From positions 62,001 to 126,000 of the forward strand of contig NW_026971218.1 in NCBI RefSeq assembly GCF_963678635.1: a DNA stretch of 64,000 nt. The letters run 5' to 3'. The notes beneath the pieces were generated by a model. The model was not told the DNA's origin. It saw only the letters and a list, made by a program, of their open reading frames with translations, and did no database searches. Origin of the DNA: Symsagittifera roscoffensis (lineage: Eukaryota; Xenacoelomorpha; Acoela; Convolutidae). This document shows positions 54,187 to 62,700 of the stretch, in pieces. Each line of letters opens with the position of its first letter. Position 1 is the stretch's first letter. The translations under genes were made by a program, and so were the position numbers.

Positions 54187-55795
54187 TTCGACCCTTGAGT
54201 GAGCTGCAGGACGCTTGTTGTGGCATGTAGAAGTGCTTGCACAGCTCCGTTTTTATCATAGTAAAGTTAGGTTTGGATAATGGTCAGCTGCTTGCAAAAT
54301 ACGAGCGCTGTGCAAACAGTGGTTCAAAAGTAATGACCCGAACTATAAACAAGATCAAAATGGTTCACAAAACCGGCAAAGTTGCTTCAGTTGTCTTTGA
54401 AATTAAAAAAGCTTGCTCTTACAGCTTCGTTTTTGAGCTCATAAGTTTTCCCGTGAAAAACAAGTCTAAGAACCACAATAGATTAGCTTGTTCGCCCATG
54501 GATGAGCTGTAGGAGCTGCTTAGAAGACCCCTATATTTACTGAAGACCCCTATTTGAGCTGAAAATGGGGATCTCAGGGCTGTAGAACGCTTGTTTCATC
54601 ATCCAGTAGTGCTCGCACAGCTTTGCTTTTATTATAGCGAGATATGAAATCAAAAAAGGGGATCTCAGGATTGTATAACGCTTGTTTTGGTGAAAAAAGT
54701 GCTCGCAAAGCTTTGTTTTAATTAGCGAAGTTAGATATGGATAAAGATCAGCTGCTTGCAAAATACGAGCGCTTTCTGACCAGTGGTTCAAAAGTTATGA
54801 TCCGAACCATACACGAGCAAAAATGAGTAAAAAAACCGGCAAAGTTGCTTCAGTTGGCTTTAAAATTAAGAAAGCTTGCTCTTAGAGTGTCGGGCATAGA
54901 ATCATCAGCTTTTTCGTTAAAAAAGACTAAGAACCACCTTAGATGAGCTGGTTCGACCCTTGAGTGAGCTGCAGGACGCTTGTTGTGGCATGTAGAAGTG
55001 CTTGCACAGCTTCGTTTTTATCATAGCGAAGTTAGGTATGGATAATGTCCAGCTGCTTGCAAAAGATGAGCGCTGTGCAAACAGTGGTTCAAAAGTAATG
55101 ACCCGAAATATAAACAAGATCAAAATGGGGTCCAAAACTGGCAAAGTTGTTTTGTTGGCTTTTAATTCAATAAAGCTTGCTCTCAGAGCTTCGTTTTTGA
55201 GCTCATAAGTTTTGCCGTGAAAAACAAGTCTAAGAACCACATTAGATTAGCTTGTTCGCCCATGGGTGAGCTGTAGGAGCTACTTAGAAGACCCCTATAT
55301 TTACTGAAGACCGCTATTTTGAGCTGAAAATGGGATCTCAGGGCTGTAGAACGCTTGTTTCACCATGCAGTAGTGCTCGCACAGCTTTGCTTTTATTATA
55401 GCGAGATATGAAATCAAAAAAGGGGATCTCAGGATTGTATAACGCTTGTTTTGGTAAAAAAAAGTGCTCGCAAAGCTTTGTTTTATTTAGCGAAGTTAGA
55501 TATGGATAAAGATCAGCAGCTTGCAAAATACGAGCGCTGTGCGACCAGTGGTTCAAAAGTTATGATCCGAACCATACACGAGCAAAAATGAGTAAAAAAA
55601 CCGGCAAAGTTGCTTCAGTTGGCTTTAAAATTAACAAAGCTTGCTCTTAGAGTGTCGGGCATAGAATCATCAGCTTTTTCGTTAAAAAAGACTAAGAACC
55701 ACCTTAGATGAGCTGGTTCGACCCTTGAGTGAGCTGCAGGACGCTTGTTGTGGCATGTAGAAGTGCTTGCACAGCTTCGTTTTTATCATAGCGAA
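54187..55795 (+). repeat. ~765-bp composite HOR next to the retroelement
   Basis: GGTTCGACCCTTGAGTGAGC followed by CTGCAGGACGC occurs at ~54,950 and ~55,715, 765 bp apart, with a similar unit from ~54,187. Each full unit has one short monomer (~300 bp) and one long monomer. Both long monomers carry a unique small insertion, CTATATTTACTGAAGACC (near 54,533 and 55,295). The second unit is cut off by the retroelement after 55,795. Confidence 0.8.
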
Positions 55796-55856
55796 TGTGA
55801 CATTCGACCAGAATGGCCAAAATGCAGTCTCTGCAGAATTCGGTATTTTAGCAGCA

Positions 55857-55925
55857 AGCCTTCCGAATTGGCGATTTAGAACGGATAAGGACGTTATTTG
55901 AACGATTAGCCAAACGGTGAAGGCT
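55857..55925 (+). repeat. Hairpin module 1
   Basis: Arm AGCCTTCCG (55,857-55,865) faces CGGTGAAGGCT (55,915-55,925), and an inner TTGGC/GCCAA pair continues the stem. It belongs to a set of 60-75-nt modules closed by CCTTCC-type and GGAAGG/GGAGGG-type arms. Confidence 0.6.
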
Positions 55926-55943
55926 AGCAGATTCTGGAATTCT

Positions 55944-55957
55944 AATTTTTAAAAATT
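55944..55957 (+). repeat. 14-bp perfect palindrome
   Basis: AATTTTTAAAAATT is self-complementary. It lies just upstream of the TGACGTCA site in the putative U3 region. Confidence 0.7.
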
Positions 55958-55964
55958 CGAATTA

Positions 55965-55972
55965 TGACGTCA
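55965..55972. promoter_or_regulatory. CRE-like site TGACGTCA
   Basis: This is a perfect match to the palindromic cAMP-response element bound by CREB/ATF bZIP factors. It sits ~170 bp into the element, where a U3 promoter could be. An 8-bp match can arise by chance, so a regulatory role is only suggested. Confidence 0.35.
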
Positions 55973-55999
55973 TATTTCTGAGAAACGTCAGAGACGGCC

Positions 56000-56013
56000 A
56001 TTTTAGCTAAAAT
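56000..56013 (+). repeat. 14-bp perfect palindrome
   Basis: ATTTTAGCTAAAAT reads the same on both strands. It is one of several strict palindromes in the first 600 bp of the element. Confidence 0.7.
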
Positions 56014-56113
56014 AGCAGAAAGAAACAGAACAACTTTATCTGCGATTACGGACAGTACGAAATCGAGACTAAAAAACAACAACGAACTACCGAACAGCAG
56101 AGGACGTTCCGAG

Positions 56114-56145
56114 TTGCAACTATTGTGCTGTTACAATAGTTGCAA
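56114..56145 (+). repeat. Perfect 13-bp stem-loop
   Basis: TTGCAACTATTGT (56,114-56,126) and ACAATAGTTGCAA (56,133-56,145) are exact reverse complements around the loop GCTGTT. A second tight inverted repeat, CCGTTGC/GCAACGG (56,148-56,163), follows directly. Such a run of stable structure fits a structured retroelement leader RNA or a DNA cruciform. It is not followed by a T-run, so a Pol III terminator is not suggested. Confidence 0.85.
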
Positions 56146-56180
56146 GGCCGTTGCGAGCAACGGTGAAGGGTAAAACCCAG

Positions 56181-56247
56181 CCTTCCGAGTTATTGTGAAC
56201 TGGATATTAAGAAGCTTGATTCACCGGATTCAAGAATCCGGAAGGGT
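56181..56247 (+). repeat. Hairpin module 2
   Basis: CCTTCCG (56,181-56,187) pairs with CGGAAGG (56,239-56,245). An inner GTGAA/TTCAC pair is the same inner element seen in module 3. The 3' arm carries the CGGAAGGGT form of the recurring motif. Confidence 0.65.
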
Positions 56248-56313
56248 CTCGGGACGTGGACTTTTATGAACTTATATTGAGTTTTAGCATCCGTCATGTC
56301 CTGACTTGAATTT

Positions 56314-56329
56314 AATTAAGATCTTAATT
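56314..56329 (+). repeat. 16-bp perfect palindrome
   Basis: AATTAAGATCTTAATT is fully self-complementary (8 bp per side, no spacer). Confidence 0.75.
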
Positions 56330-56864
56330 CGTTTTGACAAGAATGAGGAGCTAGGAGAGGGGGAAGGGTTGATCCATCTTCGATGGAGATGATGATTTTT
56401 ATCTACTGAACAAAAACAATAGTAATATGATAAGTAGTAGCCCTGTTTTTAGGAGTGACCTCGTGGTCTGGGGATACTGAGACCCAGCCATGAGCTCACT
56501 AATTTTGCATGTAATTCAGTTAATTTGAGCGTTCTGGTCGAAGCCGGAGAACAGTAACGTTTTTGTCAGCCTGATGTAAGAAAGACCACCGAAAAGTACT
56601 GGCTTGGTAGAGACGGTGAAAAACATGCAAAGCTCTGTTTAGACGCTAGCCAGTCGTCTTAAGACTTAGTTTTGTTATCCGTCGATATGTATCTTCCGGG
56701 CGAATGTTACATGTATGTTTTTATGGCGCTCCTGGGTGTTATTCTTTTTTAACATCATGACCGGCGGAACCGTTAACGAGCATTCCGCGCCGAGCGGATG
56801 CTCACATTAACGCCCTTATTAGGCCTAAACCGCCGGGGCGGAAGGGTAGTTCGGAACGCGGAGG

Positions 56865-56930
56865 CCTTCCGGATTGCCGTGAATAGTTTTTTAACCTAGT
56901 TAAGACCGAAAATTCACGAACCAGGAAGGG
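56865..56930 (+). repeat. Hairpin module 3
   Basis: CCTTCCGGATTGCCGTGAAT (from 56,865) faces ATTCACGAACCAGGAAGG (to 56,929). The outer CCTTCC/GGAAGG and inner CGTGAAT/ATTCACG pair perfectly, with a small mismatched middle. This is the longest DNA-level stem of the set. Confidence 0.75.
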
Positions 56931-57274
56931 TGGGGGGATCGGCCGTCTCCTCATCCCCTGAGTGGTTTGTGACCAAAAACACTTAAAGATATAAGCAAAA
57001 CCAAACAAAAAGTAGTATAGTACCCAAGAAAAACAAAAAACATAAAAAATAACCGAAAAAACCAAAAACAGTAAAAAAGTAAAAAATCAGTAGAAATCAT
57101 CCCCCCAGACAAGATGTGATTCAACCCCTCCGTTTGTTGTTGATAGATATATTGTTGTTACAGGCATTTATATCAGTCAGGATCGTTACGATCAATTTTG
57201 TGGCCCGTTTGGGAGGCTTGTACTGTAGGGTTATTTGAGCATTTAAGCACGTTAATGATAAATTGCGCCCAATC

Positions 57275-57312
57275 CGGAAGGGTCAGCTGATTTGCGCTCA
57301 ATTCGGAAGGGT
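57275..57312 (+). repeat. Two direct CGGAAGGGTC motifs
   Basis: CGGAAGGGTC occurs at 57,275 and 57,304, each preceded by a CAATCC or CAATT flank and separated by TGATTTGCG. These are same-strand copies without an obvious pairing arm nearby, like the dense cluster at 58.6-58.9 kb. Confidence 0.65.
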
Positions 57313-57475
57313 CTTGGGTGAAGACCGATCCGGCAAGCAGTACAAGGAGCAACAAGAAGGGGCTCAACGACAACAACAATCGACTGTTGGGTATCGTTAA
57401 CAAGTTTTGTATCCCTTTTGGTACAAAAAGTAGGATAGTAATCTGTGGGGGGCTCGACAGTGCTGCACTGTAGTG

Positions 57476-57544
57476 ACCCTTCACCGAACTGCGAATATCC
57501 GAGTTAAGCACCTTAATTCGGAGATTAAACAAACCCGGAGGGGT
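57476..57544 (+). repeat. Hairpin module 4
   Basis: ACCCTTCACCG (57,476-57,486) faces CCCGGAGGGGT (57,534-57,544). The outer ACCCTTC/GAGGGGT arms pair with one T-G (U-G in RNA) position. Confidence 0.6.
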
Positions 57545-57954
57545 ATAGTATTCCTAATATTATTACTTATATAGCCTATATTAATAGTCTTATATCGATT
57601 TTCAGACAAAAACAACGAAAACAGACCGGTTTTTAGGGTCAAAACAGCGATATTTTGATCCCCCCACAAGTCGCGATTTTTGAGATATCGATATTTTTTG
57701 AAACGGAAAAAAGCGCTAAGTTAGTGTGTTACATCGTAACTGCACTACTGTAATAAGTAGAACCGGTTAACTTTAGTTCGGAAGTGGTTGGAACTAGTTT
57801 GGTACCAAAAACCAAATTTTCCCAATTTTTGATAATAAGAAACACTAAAAATTTAGAAAATTTTTTGAAATTTTTGAGGTAGGACAGCAAAATATAGTTG
57901 TTCGGACAACGTCCACTAGTGAATCTACAAGTCTTAAAATCCGCTACCCGAAAG

Positions 57955-58021
57955 CCTTCCGGGTTGCAGAGAAATCGAACATAACGTGTTTGATTTGGTG
58001 GATTCATCAATCCGGAGGGGT
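57955..58021 (+). repeat. Hairpin module 5, 12-bp stem with two G-U pairs
   Basis: CCTTCCGGGTTG (57,955-57,966) pairs over its full length with CAATCCGGAGGG (58,008-58,019) if two G-U pairs are allowed. DNA would show two mismatches there, so the stem is better explained at the RNA level. Confidence 0.75.
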
Positions 58022-58177
58022 CCAGGTAGCATAGTTTTTCGCAAAATTTTTCTACAATAGCGTTTTAGATCGGGTCTTTTGCATTGAACTAGAAGAGTAT
58101 AGGCCTTTTGAGCTCGGATCAATAATTTTTAGGTCGAAAGGACCAGATTTGCGGAAAAAGTTAGGCGGAACCTATAA

Positions 58178-58338
58178 GAGAGAAAATTTTTTGAGTTCGG
58201 AAAAAAGACGTTTTGGTTAATAACTTTGGAACTACTGATCATATCGAGTTGATCTTGGTACCAATAGATCAGAAATTAACTGAGCTTACTAATAGGATCA
58301 GAAATTTTTCGGAAAAGCGAGAGAGAAAATTTTTTGAG
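58178..58338 (+). repeat. 18-bp direct repeat
   Basis: GAGAGAAAATTTTTTGAG occurs at 58,178-58,195 and 58,321-58,338, 143 bp apart, inside an A/T-rich part of the leader. A short open frame between them (58,213-58,467) has no recognisable features. Confidence 0.7.
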
Positions 58339-58530
58339 ATTGTTTTTAGCAAATTACACAAATCCGGAGGGGTACACCCTTCACGTTTTATAAATTTTTC
58401 TGAAAAACCCTTATACCCCTACCAAAAGTTGATATCGATTGAACTAAGTAACTTAGGACAGTTCTAGACAAAAAGGGAAGGCTGAAGGCACAAGACAACC
58501 ATAATAGAGTCGAAGTTAGGCAAGTAATAA

Positions 58531-58590
58531 GACCCTTCACCGTTAGTGTGAATTGTCAAATAAGTGCCTTAACTTCAACCCGGAGGGGTC
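58531..58590 (+). repeat. Hairpin module 6
   Basis: GACCCTTC (58,531-58,538) pairs with GAGGGGTC (58,583-58,590) with one G-U position. The inner GTGTGAATTG/CTTCAACC segment allows partial further pairing. The 3' arm is the first motif of the dense CGGAGGGGTC cluster. Confidence 0.65.
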
Positions 58591-58921
58591 TAGGAAAGGA
58601 CCCTATACCCTTCCCAGTTAATTCAAACAGCATAATAGCAACGCAGAACGTATCCGGAGGGGTATAAGCTGAAATTAAGAAAACTACAAAAAGCTACTTT
58701 GACAGAGCTAAGGGCTCCGAAGTCAGAGGGGTCCGAATCCGGAGGGGTCTACTTTCCACAAAACCGGAGGGGTCCGAATCCGGAAGGGTCTTATAGTTGC
58801 TAATTCGGAGGGGTCCAAATCCGGAGGGGTCTACTATTAACTAACTCGGAGGGGTCCCAATCCGGAGGGGTCTATATTCTGACAGTCCGGAAGGGTCCTA
58901 TTTGTGCCAATCCGGAGGGGT
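58581..58921 (+). repeat. Cluster of 11 CGGAGGGGT/CGGAAGGGT motifs
   Basis: Eleven same-strand copies fall within 340 bp, at about 58,581, 58,655, 58,739, 58,764, 58,780, 58,805, 58,821, 58,846, 58,862, 58,887 and 58,912, plus a partial AGAGGGGTCC at 58,725. Many occur as close pairs (CGGAGGGGTCC then AATCCGGAGGGGTCTA) spaced ~15 bp, with pairs ~40 bp apart. The position after CGGA is A or G only. The spacers are unrelated, so selection or recurrent copying seems to act on the short motif rather than on a whole minisatellite unit. Confidence 0.85.
58604..58666 (+). repeat. Hairpin module 7, 11-bp stem
   Basis: TATACCCTTCC (58,604-58,614) pairs with GGAGGGGTATA (58,656-58,666) over 11 positions with a single G-U. 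It overlaps the start of the motif cluster, so one cluster copy is here locked in a hairpin. Confidence 0.75.
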
Positions 58922-59371
58922 ATTATTTTATTAAGGACTTAGGTAAACGAAAGAAAGACTAAAAAGCGAGAGGTATTAGGTTATTAATACACAGGCTAGG
59001 TATCAGTGACTGCACTGGTAACTTGCCTCTCAAAAAGAACCAGACTAATACAAAACAGGTCCGAACTCGGATATTCGCGACACTAAGTCTAAATTAAAAA
59101 GAGCGTGACTCATTGGTGTGGATTGAAACATAATACGTTTTTGGGAAAAGTGACTGCCCTGAGGATTTTAGTAGGTCTAGCTCGGGCAGTCCGAAGGCAG
59201 ATAGGTAACACAGTACTCGGTGGGTGCAATAGACGCCCACTTGAGAAAATTACTGCCTTCAAAGTTTTGTCTGTTTGGTGAAGCACCAAGCAGGGAAAGC
59301 TTTTTCTTTAAAAGACAGGTTCGACTATTATACTGCGACCGACTAAGAGTACAAGACACATACGTTTTTTT

Positions 59372-59379
59372 TATATATA
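59372..59379 (+). promoter_or_regulatory. TATA-like element
   Basis: TATATATA lies in an A/T-rich stretch ~400 bp before the Gag start, with a second ATATATATAT run near 59,397. If it is an LTR promoter, transcription would start around 59.4 kb and AATAAA at 59,537 or 59,639 would serve the 3' LTR copy. The AT-rich context makes chance occurrence likely. Confidence 0.3.
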
Positions 59380-59780
59380 CATTCATATTGTGTCAATATA
59401 TATATTTTTTTGTTTTTGATTTTAAATCAACCTAAACTGTGCTTGATTGGGTGGTGACTACACTATCTTTTAAATTGACTGATAACATCATATTGTGCTA
59501 GTTTCCAGATCTTTGGACCGATAATCGGCTAGTGTGAATAAATTTTATACAAACTGTACTCTGACAACATACAGGGATTCGTGGTCACTATTTAATAGAA
59601 TCTGGTGAAATTTATTGTGTTGTGTCATTATTATTGTTAATAAAACTATAAGGTCTCTAGCAATTGAGTCAAGAGTAGGCATAGGAAAGTGACAAATAAA
59701 GAATTAGTTTAGACAAGTCGAGGATACCAAAACGAGGTAATAGCTCTAGGAAATTCATACCTGAAAAGCAAAGAAAAACG

Positions 59781-62700
59781 ATGACCGATCCTTTTGTGGA
59801 TTGGATCAAGCGATCCCGGTCTGACAAAAGGGGGACGGTTTCAGGCAGAATGGTTGAAACGAGAAGTCAGAAGACCTCAGAAGAGCGAAGAGAACTATTA
59901 GAAGTGGAGGTCAATACGGACCATACCATGAACGACAACCAGGGAGTAAATGGACTGGAAGGGAGAGGCAGAAGGCTGGCGAGTGAATCTACTCCGGTAG
60001 AACAAGGCCATGATTTTGCCACTTCCACCGGGACGTTGGATCGAGAGGAGATGTCGGAACTGTCCGACATCTCAACTGAAGTAACGGCAACTAGAAGATC
60101 TCCGACAGACAACACTATGATGGCAAGCGGAACTGGAAAACAAACAACCTCATCATCGTTCTCAGAAAGAATGAAGAACACCTTCGGAAACATCTTTCCA
60201 TTCAGCATGGGAGGAGGAGCAGGCAACGATGGTGAGTCCCAGGAGGAGGAAGATGAAGAGGAGCAAGGGGACTATGGATCTCAAGTCAGCCTCAATAGTT
60301 CAGTCCAAGAGGGTGAGGCGCACGTCGGAAGAGAGACCGGGACCACAGACAAATTTGGTGTGGTGACAATTATAAGCAAAGAGGCAAACACACCAGGCCA
60401 GTCAAAAGACTACACGAGAAGGGCAATTTCGGAGCCAGAACCTGGTGAGAATAGAACCAGAGGGCTCAGCGATGCGTTAAATGACCCTGAGACAAATATT
60501 GAAAAAACATCGAGGCAGCGCGTCAAGGCCCGGATCTCGACAAGCACGAAGTTACCTGGGACCGACAGGGTTACACCACCACTAGTGACGCCACTCGTGG
60601 ATAACGGGGCAGCACTAGAGGAAGCCTTAAACAACATAGCGGGCAGTTTAGGAGAACAAAACGAGCAAATGTCAATAAGGATGAGTGAACTAGAAAGAGC
60701 AGTTCACATTGAGAGAGAAAGGCTGCGGGAAGAAATAAACCGCAACAGACAAGAAGTGGACAGGAGCGAAAAACGCTTGAAAGAGAGAACGGATGAACAC
60801 ATGACGAGGAACTTGTCGCGAATGACAAGAGAGGCGGAACAGAGGGAGTTACGCTTAAGAGCCGACATGGAGAAGTTGAGAATTCAGCAAGAGCAGTCTC
60901 TTGGGACTCTTGACACAAAGATAGATGCGATGATGGAGAGGCGAACCCAGGCTATCATGGATAGGTTGGACGGGCTACTAAGCAGCAAAAGTGGACCAAA
61001 AGATGGAGAACCGAATTCGGGAGGCCCCAGCAGGGAACCGAAGGTGAACTTCAATGAACATCAAAAGAGGAAGACGTATGGATCCACTAGAGGCAGGGGC
61101 AGTTCATCAGGCTATGCCACAAGGGATAATGGAGCATGGGGCCCGAACAATAGAACAGGTTCAACGGGGAACAGACGAACCTCTAACGAACGACCAACGC
61201 AAGGCGCACAGGCGACTGGAGGAAGTGACTCCGGCAACAGGGGGCATACAAGCCCGAGGAGGGGTCACGTAGGCCAAGCGGGAAGTGCTCGCGATGATTC
61301 GGATTGCAGGGATGCACCGCACACAGAGCCTTCGACGAGGTGTGAGGACACTCAAGCGGGACACTCAAGGGATGCTACGGCAATGGCCACAGCATTTGAA
61401 CCCCTGAACAGGTCTCTGGAGACATTCCTGACGAGGTTATCTAGAACCAATGAACGCAGTGAGAAGTCCAGAAGAGTCTTTAAGAAGCCAAGATGCTACA
61501 AAGACGAATCTGATGGCTGTATCGATACCTGGATAGAGGTAATGAAGCTGCATTTCGAGGAAGAAGACTTGTCTGAGAGACAGGAATGCAGTGCGCTCAC
61601 CAGCAACTTAGAAGGGACAGCCCTGAACTGTGTCATGGCCAAGAAACAGTATCAACGTGACACTGCAGAGAAAATCTTTGAAATCTTGTTAAACCGTTTC
61701 GGATCAGGGGTGCAGGGGCACCAGGCGATGATGCGCTTCGAGAAACGGAGGCAACGGGAAGATGAAACCATAGACAAGTTTCTCGATGATTTGGAAATGC
61801 TGAGAAGACGCAGCCAACCGGATGAGTCAAACCGAAGGATGAACCTGGCCGTAGCCTCAAAATTCATCGATGGTGTGAAAAACGATGAACTTCGTACGAT
61901 GCTAGCAACGCATTACACACCACTATCAACTAATGCGCCAACACCGGAGGAGTTGAGACTCAAATCGAAAGAGTATCTATTGCTGAAACCTCCTTCGAGA
62001 TCTGGATATTACAAGAACAATTATGGCAATTTTAACAACGGACCAGCGAACCAAGGGAACAATTGGTACAAACCGAGGGACGATATGGACAAGAGACGCT
62101 CTTGTGCTAATTGTAGTTCAACAGACCATCATGTGTCAGCATGCCCAGCTTATAAACAAGGCATGAAAGCAATAGGCTTTAGCCTCGAGGACGAAGATGC
62201 GTCAGAGTTGGAACATGAGGATTTCATGAGAGGAGTAATTGCGAAATTCGGCCCGAGGTGTTTCTTTTGCAACTTGGAAGGTCATTTTAAATCAGACTGT
62301 CCACAATTCTGGGATGCAGTGGCAGACATCAAGCATCCAAGGCATGAAGAAGCTTTATCAGGAGTGAAAGCAAGCAAGGCTCGACTTTTAAACGAAGCAG
62401 AGGCACGCAGGAAGGACAAACCTCAAGAGCTGGCGGCAAAGAAAATGCAAGCGGTAACAGGAGAAGCATGTGAACCGGAACCAGCAACTGCGGCCGATGA
62501 CTTCAAGATCGATTACAAGGCAGCCGCAAAGGATGCTCTAAATAGAGTACAGCAGGAATTGGTGACGAAAGAGATCGAACAAAAAGTGAAACTTGAACTG
62601 GAAAATGAAAAGCTTCAGGAGCAACTGAATACCTTCGAAGCAACGGAGTTCGAGGAGACGAAAACACCAAGCAGTTTAGATATGAAACTTAAGGTGATCT

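Larger units (their letters stand above)
1..55795 (+). repeat. Satellite DNA array, ~368-bp monomer, head-to-tail
   Basis: The landmark GTTGGCTTTTAAA recurs at about 241, 609, 976 and 1343 and then across the array, giving a 366-368-bp monomer. All copies are in one orientation. Each carries recognisable blocks: CAGCTGCTTGCAAAAGA, a TTCAAAAGTTATGACC block, AAAGCTTGCT.GTAGAGCTTCG, CTCATCAGCTTTCTCGTGAA, ACCTTAGATGAGCT, GGGTGAGCTGCAGGAG and CTTAGCGAAGCTGAAGACCCC. At this period the block holds roughly 150 monomers. The window opens inside a monomer, so the array extends leftward. It ends abruptly at 55,795, where a retroelement begins. No long reading frame crosses it: stops occur in all frames of each monomer. 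Location (centromeric, subtelomeric or interstitial) and function cannot be told from the sequence. I do not recognise the satellite family. Confidence 0.97.
40500..55795 (+). repeat. Satellite block D: ~455-bp long and ~300-bp short monomers
   Basis: The long monomer contains ATGGGGATCTCAGG twice, 91 bp apart (for example 43,499 and 43,590). The second block reads AGGATTGTATAACGCTTG and ends TTTATTTAGCGAAGTTAGA, so it is a 368-bp monomer with an internal ~90-bp duplication that has since diverged. The short monomer joins GAGCTGCAGGA to CGCTTGTTGTGGCATG, or GAGCTTCAGGA to CACTTGTTGTGGCATG, losing ~65 bp. Long-only runs (42.8-47.4 kb) alternate with long-plus-short composites of ~755-765 bp (50-55.8 kb). 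Confidence 0.85.
55796..59780 (+). other. Retroelement 5' LTR plus untranslated leader (boundary unresolved)
   Basis: Nearly 4 kb without a convincing gene. It holds a CRE-type TGACGTCA, several palindromes, a family of CCCTTCC...GGAGGGG hairpins, a dense cluster of CGGAGGGGTC motifs, TATATATA at 59,372-59,379 and AATAAA at 59,537, 59,639 and 59,695. TATA followed by AATAAA would suit the promoter/R/poly(A) part of an LTR ending near 59.6 kb (for example CTCTAGCA ending at 59,662), implying an unusually long LTR of ~3.9 kb. I found no convincing tRNA-complementary site after it. An LTR of under 1 kb with a long leader is the alternative. Only comparison with the 3' LTR can settle this. Confidence 0.6.

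Noticed and set aside
1-55795. CENP-B box in the satellite monomers
   Set aside because: GTTCGACACTTGGGTG and CTTCGTGGATAAACTC resemble the start of the box but fail at the required A and CGGG positions.
1-55795. CRISPR array
   Set aside because: The repeats are ~368 bp, contiguous, and without unique spacers or cas genes. This is eukaryotic-type satellite DNA.
56604-56625. Primer-binding site TGGTAGAGACGG resembling the initiator tRNA-Met complement
   Set aside because: It needs gaps to align, and the bases before it do not look like an LTR end.
57173-57532. 119-codon minus-strand frame
   Set aside because: It is antisense to the leader, made from motif-rich non-coding sequence, and has no detectable domain. 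Chance is sufficient.
58213-58467. 84-codon plus-strand frame in the retroelement leader
   Set aside because: It has no recognisable domain, lies in AT-rich sequence and spans a hairpin motif. At most it is an upstream open frame.
59450-59470. Primer-binding site TGGTGACTACAC
   Set aside because: It shares only the first seven bases with the tRNA-Trp 3'-end complement and is not preceded by an LTR-like CA end.
59867-60918. Minus-strand frames opposite gag (for example 59,867-60,226 and 60,571-60,918)
   Set aside because: These are shadows of the long plus-strand Gag frame. Their Ser/Leu-rich composition follows from its codons.
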